A stretch of DNA of 64,000 bases from Bacteroidota bacterium. GTDB taxonomy: Bacteria; Bacteroidota; Bacteroidia; Cytophagales; Cyclobacteriaceae. The stretch is from the NCBI GenBank assembly GCA_018267135.1, contig JAFDZA010000002.1:1-64000 (forward strand). The letters are read 5' to 3'. The translations under genes were made by a program, and so were the position numbers. Position 1 is the first letter of the stretch; every line of letters starts with the position of its first letter. Of this stretch, positions 28,428-37,817 are shown in pieces. The notes under the pieces are model-generated. The model ran no database searches. It had not been told where the DNA came from and saw only the letters and a list, made by a program, of their open reading frames with translations.

Positions 28428-29849
28428 ATGGCTATCATGAAAACTATTTATATCTACTTATTCATCTTCGCAGTTGTTGTTACTTCCTGTAACGTGTTAG
28501 ATCAGGTATCGCCCAGCCAGGTAAGTACCTCTACCGTCTTTACGAATGCGGCCGGAGCCGAGTCGGCATTAGTGGGCATGTATAGCTCCATGCAAAACAG
28601 TTATTATTATGGAGCATATTTTCCGTTGCTGTCGGATGTGTATAGCGATGTAAGCAAAGCCGGTGGGTTTAATGTTACCGCGCTGGACGAGATCAGCAAC
28701 TACCAGATCAGCACCGGCAATATACTGGTGCAGAATATGTATGTGGCCATATACTACACCATTGCGGCTGCTAACGGCATTATTGCCAACGTGCCGGGCA
28801 TTAAAGATCCTACCTTTACACAGGCGCAGAAAGACAGCATTGTAGGGCAGGCGTATGCCGTTCGTGCTATGGCCCACTTCGATTTGTTGCGCACCTTTGG
28901 CCAACATTGGAACCTAAGTTCTATCTATGGCATACCGGTGGTTACATCGGTGCAGACTTATAACAGTGTAGTATCGCGCAGCACCGTGGCGCAAACCTAC
29001 CAGGCGATCATCAGCGATTTGCAACAAGCTAATTCCTTGTTGCCGTCTAGTAAGCCGTATCTAAACGCTTACATTAATCCCGATGCGGTGCAGGCATTGC
29101 TCGCTCGTGTTTATCTCTATAAAAAAGATTATGTTAATGCCATTGCCGCGGCCAGTCAGGTAATCAGCGATGGATCTTTTGGATTGCTGGGTTCCGGTAA
29201 CTTCACCCAGATCTATTCTTCCAAGCTGTCGAAAGAATCTGTTTTTGAATTAGTGTTTAATGTACAAAACCAAAGTGCCTATAATTCTTATACCTATAGT
29301 CGCACACAAGCTTTGGTAACAGAGGTGTTGTTTAAGGCCGACACCACCATGAATATTTTTTACAACAACCACCCGGCCGACTTGCGGGCGCAGTTGGTCG
29401 ATTTTTCGGCCGCTACGGAAAGTAACTTTTTGCCTTACGGCCGAACACAGAAATACCGGGGTGAGATTAACAAAGACAACTCGGCCTACATTATTCGCAT
29501 GGCCGAAGTTTATCTGATCCGAGCCGAAGCAAAAGCGCTGAGTGGAGATGTGCCCGGTGGGCTGGCCGACTTGAATTCGGTGCGCACTAACCGCGGGCTG
29601 GCAGCCTACACCAATACCGATATCAGTAATCTTTATGCAGGCGATTTTGTGGCAGCCGTACTCGATGAACGTTTTTCGGAGTTGAATTTTGAAGGCCACC
29701 GCATGTTCGATCTGGCCCGCACCCAACGAAGAAGTTTGGTTTTGAACGGCTCGGGGGCCGATGATTACACCGACATTTTCCCCATCCCTAACCGCGAGTT
29801 GGTAGCGATTAATAATTCCAGTCTGATGTTTCAAAACCCGGGCTATTAA
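28428..29849 (+). CDS. SusD/RagB-family nutrient-binding outer-membrane lipoprotein
   Basis: A 473-aa lipoprotein with lipobox VVTSC near residue 21, so it is surface-anchored. It shows SusD hallmarks: helical TPR-like segments (SIVGQAYAVRAMAHFDLLRTFG), ALLARVYLYKKDYVNAIAAA, and the C-terminal block RMAEVYLIRAEAKAL ... LDERFSELNFEGHRMFDLARTQR. It caps the SusC barrel and captures the substrate. The first ATG at 28428 follows the susC stop directly; a second ATG at 28437 is equally possible. It is co-transcribed with susC and probably with the catabolic genes downstream. Confidence 0.94.
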   Translation: MAIMKTIYIYLFIFAVVVTSCNVLDQVSPSQVSTSTVFTNAAGAESALVGMYSSMQNSYYYGAYFPLLSDVYSDVSKAGGFNVTALDEISNYQISTGNILVQNMYVAIYYTIAAANGIIANVPGIKDPTFTQAQKDSIVGQAYAVRAMAHFDLLRTFGQHWNLSSIYGIPVVTSVQTYNSVVSRSTVAQTYQAIISDLQQANSLLPSSKPYLNAYINPDAVQALLARVYLYKKDYVNAIAAASQVISDGSFGLLGSGNFTQIYSSKLSKESVFELVFNVQNQSAYNSYTYSRTQALVTEVLFKADTTMNIFYNNHPADLRAQLVDFSAATESNFLPYGRTQKYRGEINKDNSAYIIRMAEVYLIRAEAKALSGDVPGGLADLNSVRTNRGLAAYTNTDISNLYAGDFVAAVLDERFSELNFEGHRMFDLARTQRRSLVLNGSGADDYTDIFPIPNRELVAINNSSLMFQNPGY

Positions 29850-29885
29850 AATAAAGAAGAGGAGAAAGATTTTTTTGAAGGGATT

Positions 29886-31382
29886 ATGAGATCAGTACTG
29901 ACACATATTTTGAAGCGATCGTTTGCCCGGTCGGCAGAAAACTTTCAACCCGGCCGAAGAGAATTTTTGCGCCAAAGCGCCCTGGCCGGGGTGGCACTGG
30001 CTTTGCCCCTGCAAAGTTGTGTAGATCAAAAAAAATCCATTGCCATTATCGGGGCCGGCATTGCCGGGCTTACTACGGCTTATACATTAAAGAAAAATCA
30101 GATTTCTGCGACTCTCTACGAAGCCCAGGGCCGGGCCGGGGGGCGGATTCTTACCATACCCGATGCCGTAGTAGACGGAGCCTATGTGGATTTCGGGGCC
30201 GAGTACATAGATTCTACCCATACCGATCTGCTGAGTTTATCGAAAGAGTTGAACGTAGAAATAACCGACTTGCAACAAGATAAACTGGAATCGCATTACT
30301 ATTTTTTTCAAGGAAGGAAAATTACGGAAGATGAATTAGTGAAAGAACTGCAGCCGTTTGTGCCGCAGCTTACCAAAGGCATTGATTCCATTCCCGATGA
30401 GTTGCACTACAGCAAAGGCGATGAATACCGCAGGCTGGATAACCTGTCGGTAACCGAATACCTGAAAGAAATTGGTGTGAAGGGTTGGCTGTACGATTTT
30501 TTCGATACCGTTATTACCAGCGAGTATGGGATGGAATCGTCTGAGCAATCGGCTATCAATTTAATTTATGTATTAGCGCTGCCGGTTAAAATCGGCAGCC
30601 CTTACCACGCATTGGGGCTGGAGCATGAAGTATTCAAATTTAAAGGCGGAAGTCAGCAATTGATTACGAAACTGGAAGAGCAAGTAAAAGAGCAGATTCA
30701 AACCGGTTGGAGACTTATTAAGTTATACAAGAATAAACACGATTACTCACTGACCTTTGAATGTAACGGAAAAACGGAAACCATTCAGTCAGACATTGTT
30801 GTGCTTACATTGCCTTTTACAGTTCTACGTCAGATAGAATTGAATTTTGAATTTCCTGCCCGCAAGAAAAAATGTATTGCTGAATTAGGCTTTGGTATAG
30901 CCGCTAAAACGGCCATGGGTTTTAAGAAACGGATATGGCGCGAACAGGGCTATCAGGGCTACACCTACTCCGACATTAACCGCACCACCATCTGGGACAG
31001 CTCGCAAGGGGTGGAAACCACGCAAGGTTCGCTTTCATTTGTTACCGGAGGCAAAGAATCCATTGATTTTCAAAACCTGGATTATGCCGCCATTAAAGAA
31101 AGGTGGCTGGGCGGAGCCGAAAAATTTTTTCCCGGCCTGGCCGGGCAGTACAATGGTCGCATTGCCAAGTTTTGCTGGGCTGCCAATCCCTTTTCTAAAG
31201 GAAGTTATGCTTCCTATACCAAAGGGCAGGCCTCGGAGTTTGCCGGAGTGGAGTTTGAACCTTTCGAAAATATTTTTTTTGCCGGTGAACACTGCAGTGT
31301 TTTTCACCAGGGTTTTATGAATGGAGCGGCCGAAACGGCCATCCGGGTTTCCCGGCTTATCCAAAAAACGATTATTACATAA
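29886..31382 (+). CDS. FAD-dependent amine oxidase, probably Tat-exported
   Basis: A 498-aa flavin monoamine oxidase family protein. The FAD-binding dinucleotide motif is in IAIIGAGIAGLTTAYTL, followed by the GRAGGR motif, and the C-terminal FAD-contact region reads NIFFAGEHCS. The N-terminus contains a twin-arginine-like signal (RREFLRQSALAGVALALPL) followed by QSC, suggesting Tat export and possibly lipid anchoring, which would be unusual for this family in other phyla. It starts 36 bp after susD. It probably oxidises a primary amine to an aldehyde and ammonia, supplying the aminotransferase and aldehyde dehydrogenase encoded downstream; the substrate is not readable from sequence. Confidence 0.88.
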   Translation: MRSVLTHILKRSFARSAENFQPGRREFLRQSALAGVALALPLQSCVDQKKSIAIIGAGIAGLTTAYTLKKNQISATLYEAQGRAGGRILTIPDAVVDGAYVDFGAEYIDSTHTDLLSLSKELNVEITDLQQDKLESHYYFFQGRKITEDELVKELQPFVPQLTKGIDSIPDELHYSKGDEYRRLDNLSVTEYLKEIGVKGWLYDFFDTVITSEYGMESSEQSAINLIYVLALPVKIGSPYHALGLEHEVFKFKGGSQQLITKLEEQVKEQIQTGWRLIKLYKNKHDYSLTFECNGKTETIQSDIVVLTLPFTVLRQIELNFEFPARKKKCIAELGFGIAAKTAMGFKKRIWREQGYQGYTYSDINRTTIWDSSQGVETTQGSLSFVTGGKESIDFQNLDYAAIKERWLGGAEKFFPGLAGQYNGRIAKFCWAANPFSKGSYASYTKGQASEFAGVEFEPFENIFFAGEHCSVFHQGFMNGAAETAIRVSRLIQKTIIT

Positions 31383-31403
31383 ACAAAATCAGTACTCACC
31401 GCT

Positions 31404-32708
31404 ATGACAAAATCAGAAGAATTAGTAGCCCGTAGAAATGCCATCGTGCCGGAAGGAATGGGCATGTTTAGCCCGCTAACGATCTGTTCGGGAAAGGGAG
31501 CCAGAATAACCGATGCCGATGGAAAAGAATATATTGATTTTGCCGGAGGCATCGGGGTGCTAAACGGTGGGCACTGCCCTCCGCCCGTAGTGGATGCCAT
31601 GGTGGAGCAAACAAAAAAATTAATTCATGCTTGTTTTCCGGTGGCGATATACGAGCCTTATGTAAAACTTTGCGAAGAACTGGCGGCTCTTTTTCCACAC
31701 GGAAAAAAAACAAAAGTGATGTTGGTAAACTCGGGAGCCGAAGCGGTAGAAAATGCCGTGAAGATTGCCCGGCAGGCTACCGGCCGCCAGGGCATTATTT
31801 GTTTTACGGGCGGGTTTCATGGCCGTACATTATTAGGAATGACACTCACATCTAAAGTAGGCTACAAAATCGGGTGCGGCCCGTTTGCCCCCGAAGTGTA
31901 CCGCATTCCATTTCCCGATTATTACCAACGCCACGATGGGCTCACCATGGACGAGTTTATTGCGCGCGAACTGGAAGCATTTGAATCGTATCTGCACAGC
32001 GTAGTAGATGCCTCGCAGGTAGCGGCTGTTATTTTAGAGTTGGTGCAGGGCGAAGGCGGCTTTGTGGTAGCTCCGAAAAAATACGTGCAAGAGCTTCATA
32101 AAATCTGTCAGAGCAAAGGCATCTTACTTATTGTGGACGAAGTGCAAACAGGCTTTGGCCGCACGGGCAAGTGGGCCGCCTACCAGCATTACGATATGGT
32201 GCCGGATATTTCTACGTGGGCCAAATCCATGGGCAGCGGCATGCCGATTGGCGCGGTTATGGGTCGGGCAGAGGTCATGGATAAAACCACAAAAGGAACA
32301 TTGGGCGGCACCTACCCGGGCAACCCCGTGGCGTGTGCGGCATCGCTGGCTACTATCGACCTGATGAAAAAAACAGACATCGCCAAAAAAGGAGAACAGA
32401 TAGGAAAAATAGTGAAAGACTATTTCGATGAATTAAAAAAAGACTGCCCTGCCATAGGCGATGTGCGAGGATTGGGCGCTATGGTGGCCTTTGAGTTGGT
32501 AAAAAATAATGACCCCCGCCAGCCCGATACCGATCTTTGCAAAAAAATGATTCAGGCGTGTGCCCAGCAAGGGTTGCTCATCATCAGCGCGGGTGTCTCA
32601 TCTAATATTATCCGGGTGCTTAGTCCCTTGGTTATTGAACCCGATGATTTAATGAAGGGACTGAAAATTATTCGTACCGAATTGATCAGATTAACCTCAC
32701 AGAAATAA
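31404..32708 (+). CDS. Class III aminotransferase (4-aminobutyrate transaminase-like), copy 1
   Basis: A 434-aa PLP-dependent class III (ornithine/acetylornithine/GABA) aminotransferase. The PLP-binding Asp is D245 in LLIVDEVQTGFGRTG, and the Schiff-base lysine is K274 in WAKSMGSG. Glycine-rich phosphate-binding segments and NSGAEAVENAVKIAR are typical of the GabT branch. It removes the amino group of an omega-amino acid or amine, usually to 2-oxoglutarate. It stands 21 bp after the amine oxidase gene and 4 bp before the acetyltransferase gene. A second, clearly paralogous aminotransferase lies two genes away. Confidence 0.92.
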   Translation: MTKSEELVARRNAIVPEGMGMFSPLTICSGKGARITDADGKEYIDFAGGIGVLNGGHCPPPVVDAMVEQTKKLIHACFPVAIYEPYVKLCEELAALFPHGKKTKVMLVNSGAEAVENAVKIARQATGRQGIICFTGGFHGRTLLGMTLTSKVGYKIGCGPFAPEVYRIPFPDYYQRHDGLTMDEFIARELEAFESYLHSVVDASQVAAVILELVQGEGGFVVAPKKYVQELHKICQSKGILLIVDEVQTGFGRTGKWAAYQHYDMVPDISTWAKSMGSGMPIGAVMGRAEVMDKTTKGTLGGTYPGNPVACAASLATIDLMKKTDIAKKGEQIGKIVKDYFDELKKDCPAIGDVRGLGAMVAFELVKNNDPRQPDTDLCKKMIQACAQQGLLIISAGVSSNIIRVLSPLVIEPDDLMKGLKIIRTELIRLTSQK

Positions 32709-32712
32709 TAGC

Positions 32713-33384
32713 ATGATTGGTAATCCGTCTTTTGTTTACCGGAAAGAAGTGGGAGAGGGGTTGGTGATTATGACTACGCAGCCAGAGCATGCCCCCCAGT
32801 TAGAAGCACTTCAGCAAATTGTTTTTCCTACATTGGCCCCGGAGTCGCTCATGCGCAAAGAACATTACCTTAACCATATCCGTATTTTCCCCGAAGGTCA
32901 GTTTGTAGTGTTGCATTCAGCCCGGGTAGTAGGGATGACAACCAGCATCCGCTATCACCTCACGCTGGGCGAGCAACATACCTTTGATGAAATGCTGGAC
33001 GGAGGTTTTTTAAACACGCATGATCCAACCGGAGCCTGGCTTTACGGCATGGATATTGGCACACACCCCGATTTTAGAGGGAAAGGCATTGCCACCTACC
33101 TGTATAATGCCCGGCAGGATACCGTAAAAAAATTAAACTTAAATGGCCAGTTCACCTATGGCATGCTCAGTGGCTACGGAGCACTGAAAAATAAAATGAC
33201 AGCCGAAGCCTACTATCAGCAAGTCATTTCAAAAAAAATAAAAGACCCCACTGTGTCCCGACAAATAAAAAACGGATTTGTCCCTCATGGATTGGTGGCC
33301 GGGTATGTTAACGATCCGGTGTGTGCCGGGTATTGTGCATTTTTAATTCGCGAAAACGAAAATTACAAACTGAAACAGATATGA
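32713..33384 (+). CDS. GNAT family N-acetyltransferase
   Basis: A 223-aa GNAT protein. The acetyl-CoA pyrophosphate-binding loop is seen in GTHPDFRGKGIATYL, and the preceding beta strand (WLYGMDIG) fits motif A. The protein is somewhat longer than minimal GNAT enzymes, with a C-terminal extension. The stop TGA overlaps the ATG of the next aminotransferase (ATGA), indicating translational coupling. It may acetylate an amine or amino-acid intermediate of the pathway; the substrate is not identifiable. Confidence 0.85.
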   Translation: MIGNPSFVYRKEVGEGLVIMTTQPEHAPQLEALQQIVFPTLAPESLMRKEHYLNHIRIFPEGQFVVLHSARVVGMTTSIRYHLTLGEQHTFDEMLDGGFLNTHDPTGAWLYGMDIGTHPDFRGKGIATYLYNARQDTVKKLNLNGQFTYGMLSGYGALKNKMTAEAYYQQVISKKIKDPTVSRQIKNGFVPHGLVAGYVNDPVCAGYCAFLIRENENYKLKQI

Positions 33385-34724
33385 CAGCCTCAACAAAAAA
33401 AACGATAAAACTTAATACTCCGGTTCCCGGTCCCAAGGCTCAAGCTATTTTAGCCAGACGTGCCAACGCAGCACCAGCCGGATTGGCCAAATCAACTGAG
33501 GTGGTCGTGGCTGATGCCAAAGGAGCCGTGATTACCGATGTAGATGGCAACACCTTGCTTGATTTTGCCGGAGCCATTGGCGTAATGAATATAGGTCATT
33601 GCCACCCCGCAGTGGTAAAGGCAGTGCAACAGCAAATGGAAAAATATGTTCACACCTGCACGCTGGTTACTACGATGGAGCCCATGGTGGAACTGTGCGA
33701 ACTGCTTAACCAAGTTACGCCCGGCCGCTTTGCCAAAAAAACATTGTTGGCCAATTCCGGCAGCGAAGCCGTAGAAAATGCCGTAAGCATAGCCCGCTAT
33801 TATACCAAACGAAAAGGTGTAATCTGTTTTGAAGCGGGCTATCATGGTCGAACCCTGCTTACATTGAGCTTAACTTCAAAGTATGGATTGTTTAAAAAAG
33901 GAATGGGCCCTTTTGCCGGAGATATTTACCGGCTGCCCGCACCCAATGTGTATAGAAAACCCGATCCATTTACCGAAAAAGAATACGTTGACCTGTGTAT
34001 TCAAAATTTGCGCAACGCACTTATCGCACAGATTGATGCATCCGATCTGGCCGCCATTCTGATTGAGCCCGTGCAAGGCGAGGGCGGATTTATTCCCGTG
34101 CCCGAACCCTTTCTAAGAGAGATTAGAAATATCTGCAACGAAACCGGTGCCGTGATGATTGCCGATGAAATCCAGAGTGGCTTTGGAAGAACCGGAAAAT
34201 TGTTTGCCTTCGATCACTATGATTTTGCTCCCGATATAATTACTACCGCCAAATCATTAGGTGCAGGCATGCCCATTTCGGCTACCGTGGGCAAAGCAGA
34301 AATAATGGATAGCGTACATCTGGGCGGTATTGGCGGAACGTATGGCGGCTCGCCCGTAGCTTGTGCAGCTGCGATCGCGGTAATTAAAGAAATGACCTCT
34401 CCGGCTTTTATGCAACAGGCCGAAAAGGTGGGCAACCAATTAGCAAAGCGGCTGGAAGAATGGAAAAATAAGTATGCTATTATTGGCGATGTGCGCGGGT
34501 TAGGCGCCATGCGGTTGGTAGAGTTTGTGAAAGACCGAAAAACCAAAACGCCCGACCCTGACCTGACGTTGAAAATTATTAAAGAAGCCGTAGCCAACGG
34601 CATCGTACTTATTCGGGCCGGGCTCTATAGCAATGGTATTCGCCTGCTGCCACCTTTAGTTATTACAGACGATCAGCTGAATGAAGGATTAGACATACTT
34701 GAAGCCGCCATTAAAAACGCCTAA
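33381..34724 (+). CDS. Class III aminotransferase (4-aminobutyrate transaminase-like), copy 2
   Basis: A 447-aa class III aminotransferase paralogous to the gene at 31404. The start is the ATG at 33381, overlapping the acetyltransferase stop; a longer frame exists but adds residues not seen in the family. The PLP Asp is in MIADEIQSGFGRTG (D262) and the Schiff-base lysine is K291 in TTAKSLGAG. The motif NSGSEAVENAVSIARYYT is shared with copy 1. The two copies differ throughout, so they probably use different substrates or act at different steps. Confidence 0.92.
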   Translation: MTASTKKTIKLNTPVPGPKAQAILARRANAAPAGLAKSTEVVVADAKGAVITDVDGNTLLDFAGAIGVMNIGHCHPAVVKAVQQQMEKYVHTCTLVTTMEPMVELCELLNQVTPGRFAKKTLLANSGSEAVENAVSIARYYTKRKGVICFEAGYHGRTLLTLSLTSKYGLFKKGMGPFAGDIYRLPAPNVYRKPDPFTEKEYVDLCIQNLRNALIAQIDASDLAAILIEPVQGEGGFIPVPEPFLREIRNICNETGAVMIADEIQSGFGRTGKLFAFDHYDFAPDIITTAKSLGAGMPISATVGKAEIMDSVHLGGIGGTYGGSPVACAAAIAVIKEMTSPAFMQQAEKVGNQLAKRLEEWKNKYAIIGDVRGLGAMRLVEFVKDRKTKTPDPDLTLKIIKEAVANGIVLIRAGLYSNGIRLLPPLVITDDQLNEGLDILEAAIKNA

Positions 34725-34731
34725 CGCCAGC

Positions 34732-36312
34732 GTGGAACGCACCCTCTATCATAACGCTACCATACACACACAAAATTCGGAGATGCCACAGGCCGGAGCC
34801 GTAGTGGTAGAACATGGAAAGTTTTTGGTAGTAGGTAAGGAGAGTGATCTCTTAGATTCCTTTACCGGTTCGTGCAGGCGGGTAGATGTAAAAGGCCAAA
34901 CCATTTTACCCGGCTTCAACGATGCTCATATTCATTTATGGAAAGTGGGCCAGTTAGAAACTTTTTTACTGGACTTGCGCGGCATCAAAAGCATTAAAGC
35001 CCTTCAGGAATTATTGACCCAAAGTGTTGCTACACTACCTCCGGGTACGTGGATTATGGGGCGCGGCTTTAACGAGCAAACGTTAGAAGAAAAACGAATG
35101 CCCGATAAAAAGGATCTGGATGAAGTAAGCACCGATCACCCCATTTATTTGATTCGCACGTGCGCCCACATTGCCTCGGTTAATTCGCTGGCACTAAAAA
35201 AATCGGGCGTAACGGAAACAACAAAAGTTCCTGCGGGTGGCGTCATGGGGAAAGACAGCCGGGGAAATCTGAACGGAATATTTTATGAAACTGCCTTGGG
35301 GCTGATAACCCGCCATATTCCCGAGCCAACGCAAGAACAATACGAGCTGATGATTGCCCGGGGCATACAAAAAATGTTGTCGTTAGGTATTACCAGTATT
35401 ACAGATCCGGCTGCTCACCCTGAGTTGCTAAAGGCGTATCGCAGCTATTGCCAAAAAAGCCAAGCGATCATTCGGCTCAATATTTTCCCCATCCTTTTGC
35501 CCGATGGTGGAGAAAAGCCTTACCCGTTGCCCGACCTTTTCCATTCTGATTTTTTGAATATTGATACTGTTAAATTTTTTTCGGATGGCGGGCTGAGCGG
35601 CCAAACGGCAGCTCTTTCGCGTCCGTATAAAAACTCGAACAGCCGGGGCGTACTCCGCCTGCAGGCAGAGTCATTTTTTAATCTGGCCAAGGAGGCACAA
35701 CAAAAGGGATTTCGCATGGCCACACATGCCATTGGCGATACCGCCATTGAGTTGGTTGTAGAAACATATAAAAAATTACACAAGTTATTCGGACATACAC
35801 GAAACCGGATCGAACATTTTGGACTGCCCACCCCGGCACACGAAAACGATATGGCCACCTACCAGTGGGTGGCCGTACCCCAACCCGTTTTTTTACACGA
35901 GTTGGGAGAAAATTTTCTTTCTGCCTTAGATGAAACATATTTAGCGCGCTGCTATCCGGTAAAATCGCTACTACAAAAAAATATTCCGGTGGCGTTCTCA
36001 ACCGATGGCCCCGTGGTAAGCAACATCAACCCATTCAGCAACATGAAAGATGCTATACTAAGAAAAACGGCCAGCGGCAAAGTAATTTCACCGGATGAAT
36101 CCATTTCATTGCCTGAAGCATTGCAGGCCTACACCACTGGTAGTGCTTTTGCCGAAGAGAAAGAACGCACCAAAGGAAAAATTGAAAAAGGCTATGTGGC
36201 CGATTTTATCATAACCGATAAAAACCCATTCATTGCGAGCACAAACGAATTGGATTCGATTCGGGTAAAAGAGACGTATGTAAATGGAAAGTGTTTGTGG
36301 AAGAGTATGTAA
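34732..36312 (+). CDS. Amidohydrolase family protein (YtcJ-like)
   Basis: A metal-dependent amidohydrolase of the YtcJ/NfdA group. The first metal-ligand motif is in TILPGFNDAHIHLWKVG, the later ones in FSDGGLSG, MATHAIGDTAI and VAFSTDGPVVS. The GTG at 34732, 7 bp after the preceding stop, gives 526 aa starting near the conserved YHNATIHT; an upstream TTG at 34699 would overlap the aminotransferase and give 537 aa. It hydrolyses an amide or formamide bond, which could release the amine or amino acid used by the neighbouring enzymes. It has no signal peptide, so it acts in the cytoplasm. Confidence 0.85.
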   Translation: MERTLYHNATIHTQNSEMPQAGAVVVEHGKFLVVGKESDLLDSFTGSCRRVDVKGQTILPGFNDAHIHLWKVGQLETFLLDLRGIKSIKALQELLTQSVATLPPGTWIMGRGFNEQTLEEKRMPDKKDLDEVSTDHPIYLIRTCAHIASVNSLALKKSGVTETTKVPAGGVMGKDSRGNLNGIFYETALGLITRHIPEPTQEQYELMIARGIQKMLSLGITSITDPAAHPELLKAYRSYCQKSQAIIRLNIFPILLPDGGEKPYPLPDLFHSDFLNIDTVKFFSDGGLSGQTAALSRPYKNSNSRGVLRLQAESFFNLAKEAQQKGFRMATHAIGDTAIELVVETYKKLHKLFGHTRNRIEHFGLPTPAHENDMATYQWVAVPQPVFLHELGENFLSALDETYLARCYPVKSLLQKNIPVAFSTDGPVVSNINPFSNMKDAILRKTASGKVISPDESISLPEALQAYTTGSAFAEEKERTKGKIEKGYVADFIITDKNPFIASTNELDSIRVKETYVNGKCLWKSM

Positions 36313-36324
36313 ATTTAAAATAGT

Positions 36325-37782
36325 ATGTTTCAACTTAGCGATCTTCAGTTGCCTTTTACACCCAAGCAATACATCAATGGAAAATGGTGTGAGGCGGCTA
36401 ACAGAAAAACCTGGAAAGTAATTAATCCGGCTACCGAAAAAACAATTGTTGAAGTTCCTTTCGGCAATGATCAAGATTGTGCTTCGGCTATTACCGCGGC
36501 CAGTGTGGCTTTCCGAAGTTGGTCGGCAACTAATCCATTTGAGCGAGCCGTTATTTTAAAAAAAGCTTCGGCTATTATGCACGAACGCCTGACCGAATAT
36601 GCTAAAGTAACCGTGCTGGAAAGCGGCAAGCCGTTGGCCGAAGCCGTAGGCGAGTGGCGGGTGGCCGCTAATTTTTTTGAATGGTATGCCGAAGAAGGCA
36701 AGCGTAATTACGGAAGCATTGTGCCGGCTAACCGGAACAATAAACGCATGTCGGTGGTGCATCAGCCGATGGGTGTGGTAGGAGCTATTACCGCCTGGAA
36801 TTTTCCTGCCTATAACCCAGCCCGGTGCTGGTCGGCCGCCCTGGGAGCCGGCTGCACGGTAGTAGCTAAAGTTTCCGAATATACTCCGCTTACCGGCATG
36901 TTGCTGGCGCAATGTCTTCAGGAAGCGGGTCTGCCGGCCGGGGTATTAAATGTAGTAAACGGAGAGCCGGCTCGCATAGGCGAGGAAATGCTGCGAAACT
37001 CCGATGTGCGCAAAATCAGTTTTACAGGAAGCACCCGCGTGGGTAAAATTCTGATGGACGGGGCATCTCAAAATATTAAACGTCTGGCGCTTGAACTGGG
37101 GGGCAACGCCCCGGTCATTATCTTTCCGGATGTGGATGTAAAAAAAGTGGCTGAAGAATCGGTGGTAGCCAAACTGCGCAATGCCGGCCAGGTATGTATT
37201 GCCCCCCAGCGGTATATTGTTCATGAAAGCATCACGAAAGAATTTACTGAGTACGCGGCTGCTAAAATGGAGAAAATAAAAATGGGCAACGGGTTAGAAG
37301 TTACTACAGAAATGGGGCCGATGATCAACTTGCCCCAGCGCGAAAATTTAGAAAAATTGGTAGCGGCATCGCAAGCTGCCGGAGCAGAAATAGTAGTAGG
37401 CGGAAAGCGGGGAAAAGAAGAAGGGTATTTTTATCAGCCTACATTAATCCAGCCCAACGATGAGCACAATCCTGTTTTTCAACAAGAAATTTTTGGGCCG
37501 GTTATGCCGGTTATTTCTTTTCGCAACGAAGCGGAAGCCATCCGGCTAGCCAATGCTACACAGTATGGACTTGCTTCGTACTTGTGGACGAACGATTTAA
37601 AAACTTCGATCCGCGTATCGGAACAGATTGAGTTTGGTATGGTAGGGATTAACGAATGGTATCCGCAGGCATTTGAAGCCCCCTTTGGTGGCTGGAAGCA
37701 GAGCGGGTTAGGCTATGAGTGTGGCAAAGACGGCCTGGAAGAATATCAGGAAAGAAAACTAATCAGTATAGGTGGATTGTAA
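36325..37782 (+). CDS. NAD(P)-dependent aldehyde dehydrogenase, succinate-semialdehyde dehydrogenase-like
   Basis: A 485-aa aldehyde dehydrogenase. The catalytic general base is E257 in LALELGGNAP and the nucleophile is C291 in NAGQVCIAPQR; the GSTRVGK coenzyme loop and the WNFPAYN motif (usually PWNFP) are present. It resembles the GabD branch and probably oxidises succinate semialdehyde or another omega-aldehyde made by the aminotransferases, feeding succinate into the TCA cycle. It follows the amidohydrolase by 12 bp in the same operon. Confidence 0.9.
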   Translation: MFQLSDLQLPFTPKQYINGKWCEAANRKTWKVINPATEKTIVEVPFGNDQDCASAITAASVAFRSWSATNPFERAVILKKASAIMHERLTEYAKVTVLESGKPLAEAVGEWRVAANFFEWYAEEGKRNYGSIVPANRNNKRMSVVHQPMGVVGAITAWNFPAYNPARCWSAALGAGCTVVAKVSEYTPLTGMLLAQCLQEAGLPAGVLNVVNGEPARIGEEMLRNSDVRKISFTGSTRVGKILMDGASQNIKRLALELGGNAPVIIFPDVDVKKVAEESVVAKLRNAGQVCIAPQRYIVHESITKEFTEYAAAKMEKIKMGNGLEVTTEMGPMINLPQRENLEKLVAASQAAGAEIVVGGKRGKEEGYFYQPTLIQPNDEHNPVFQQEIFGPVMPVISFRNEAEAIRLANATQYGLASYLWTNDLKTSIRVSEQIEFGMVGINEWYPQAFEAPFGGWKQSGLGYECGKDGLEEYQERKLISIGGL

Positions 37783-37817
37783 TTTTAAAAACAGTAATTA
37801 GAAGTTAAAATTTTTTC

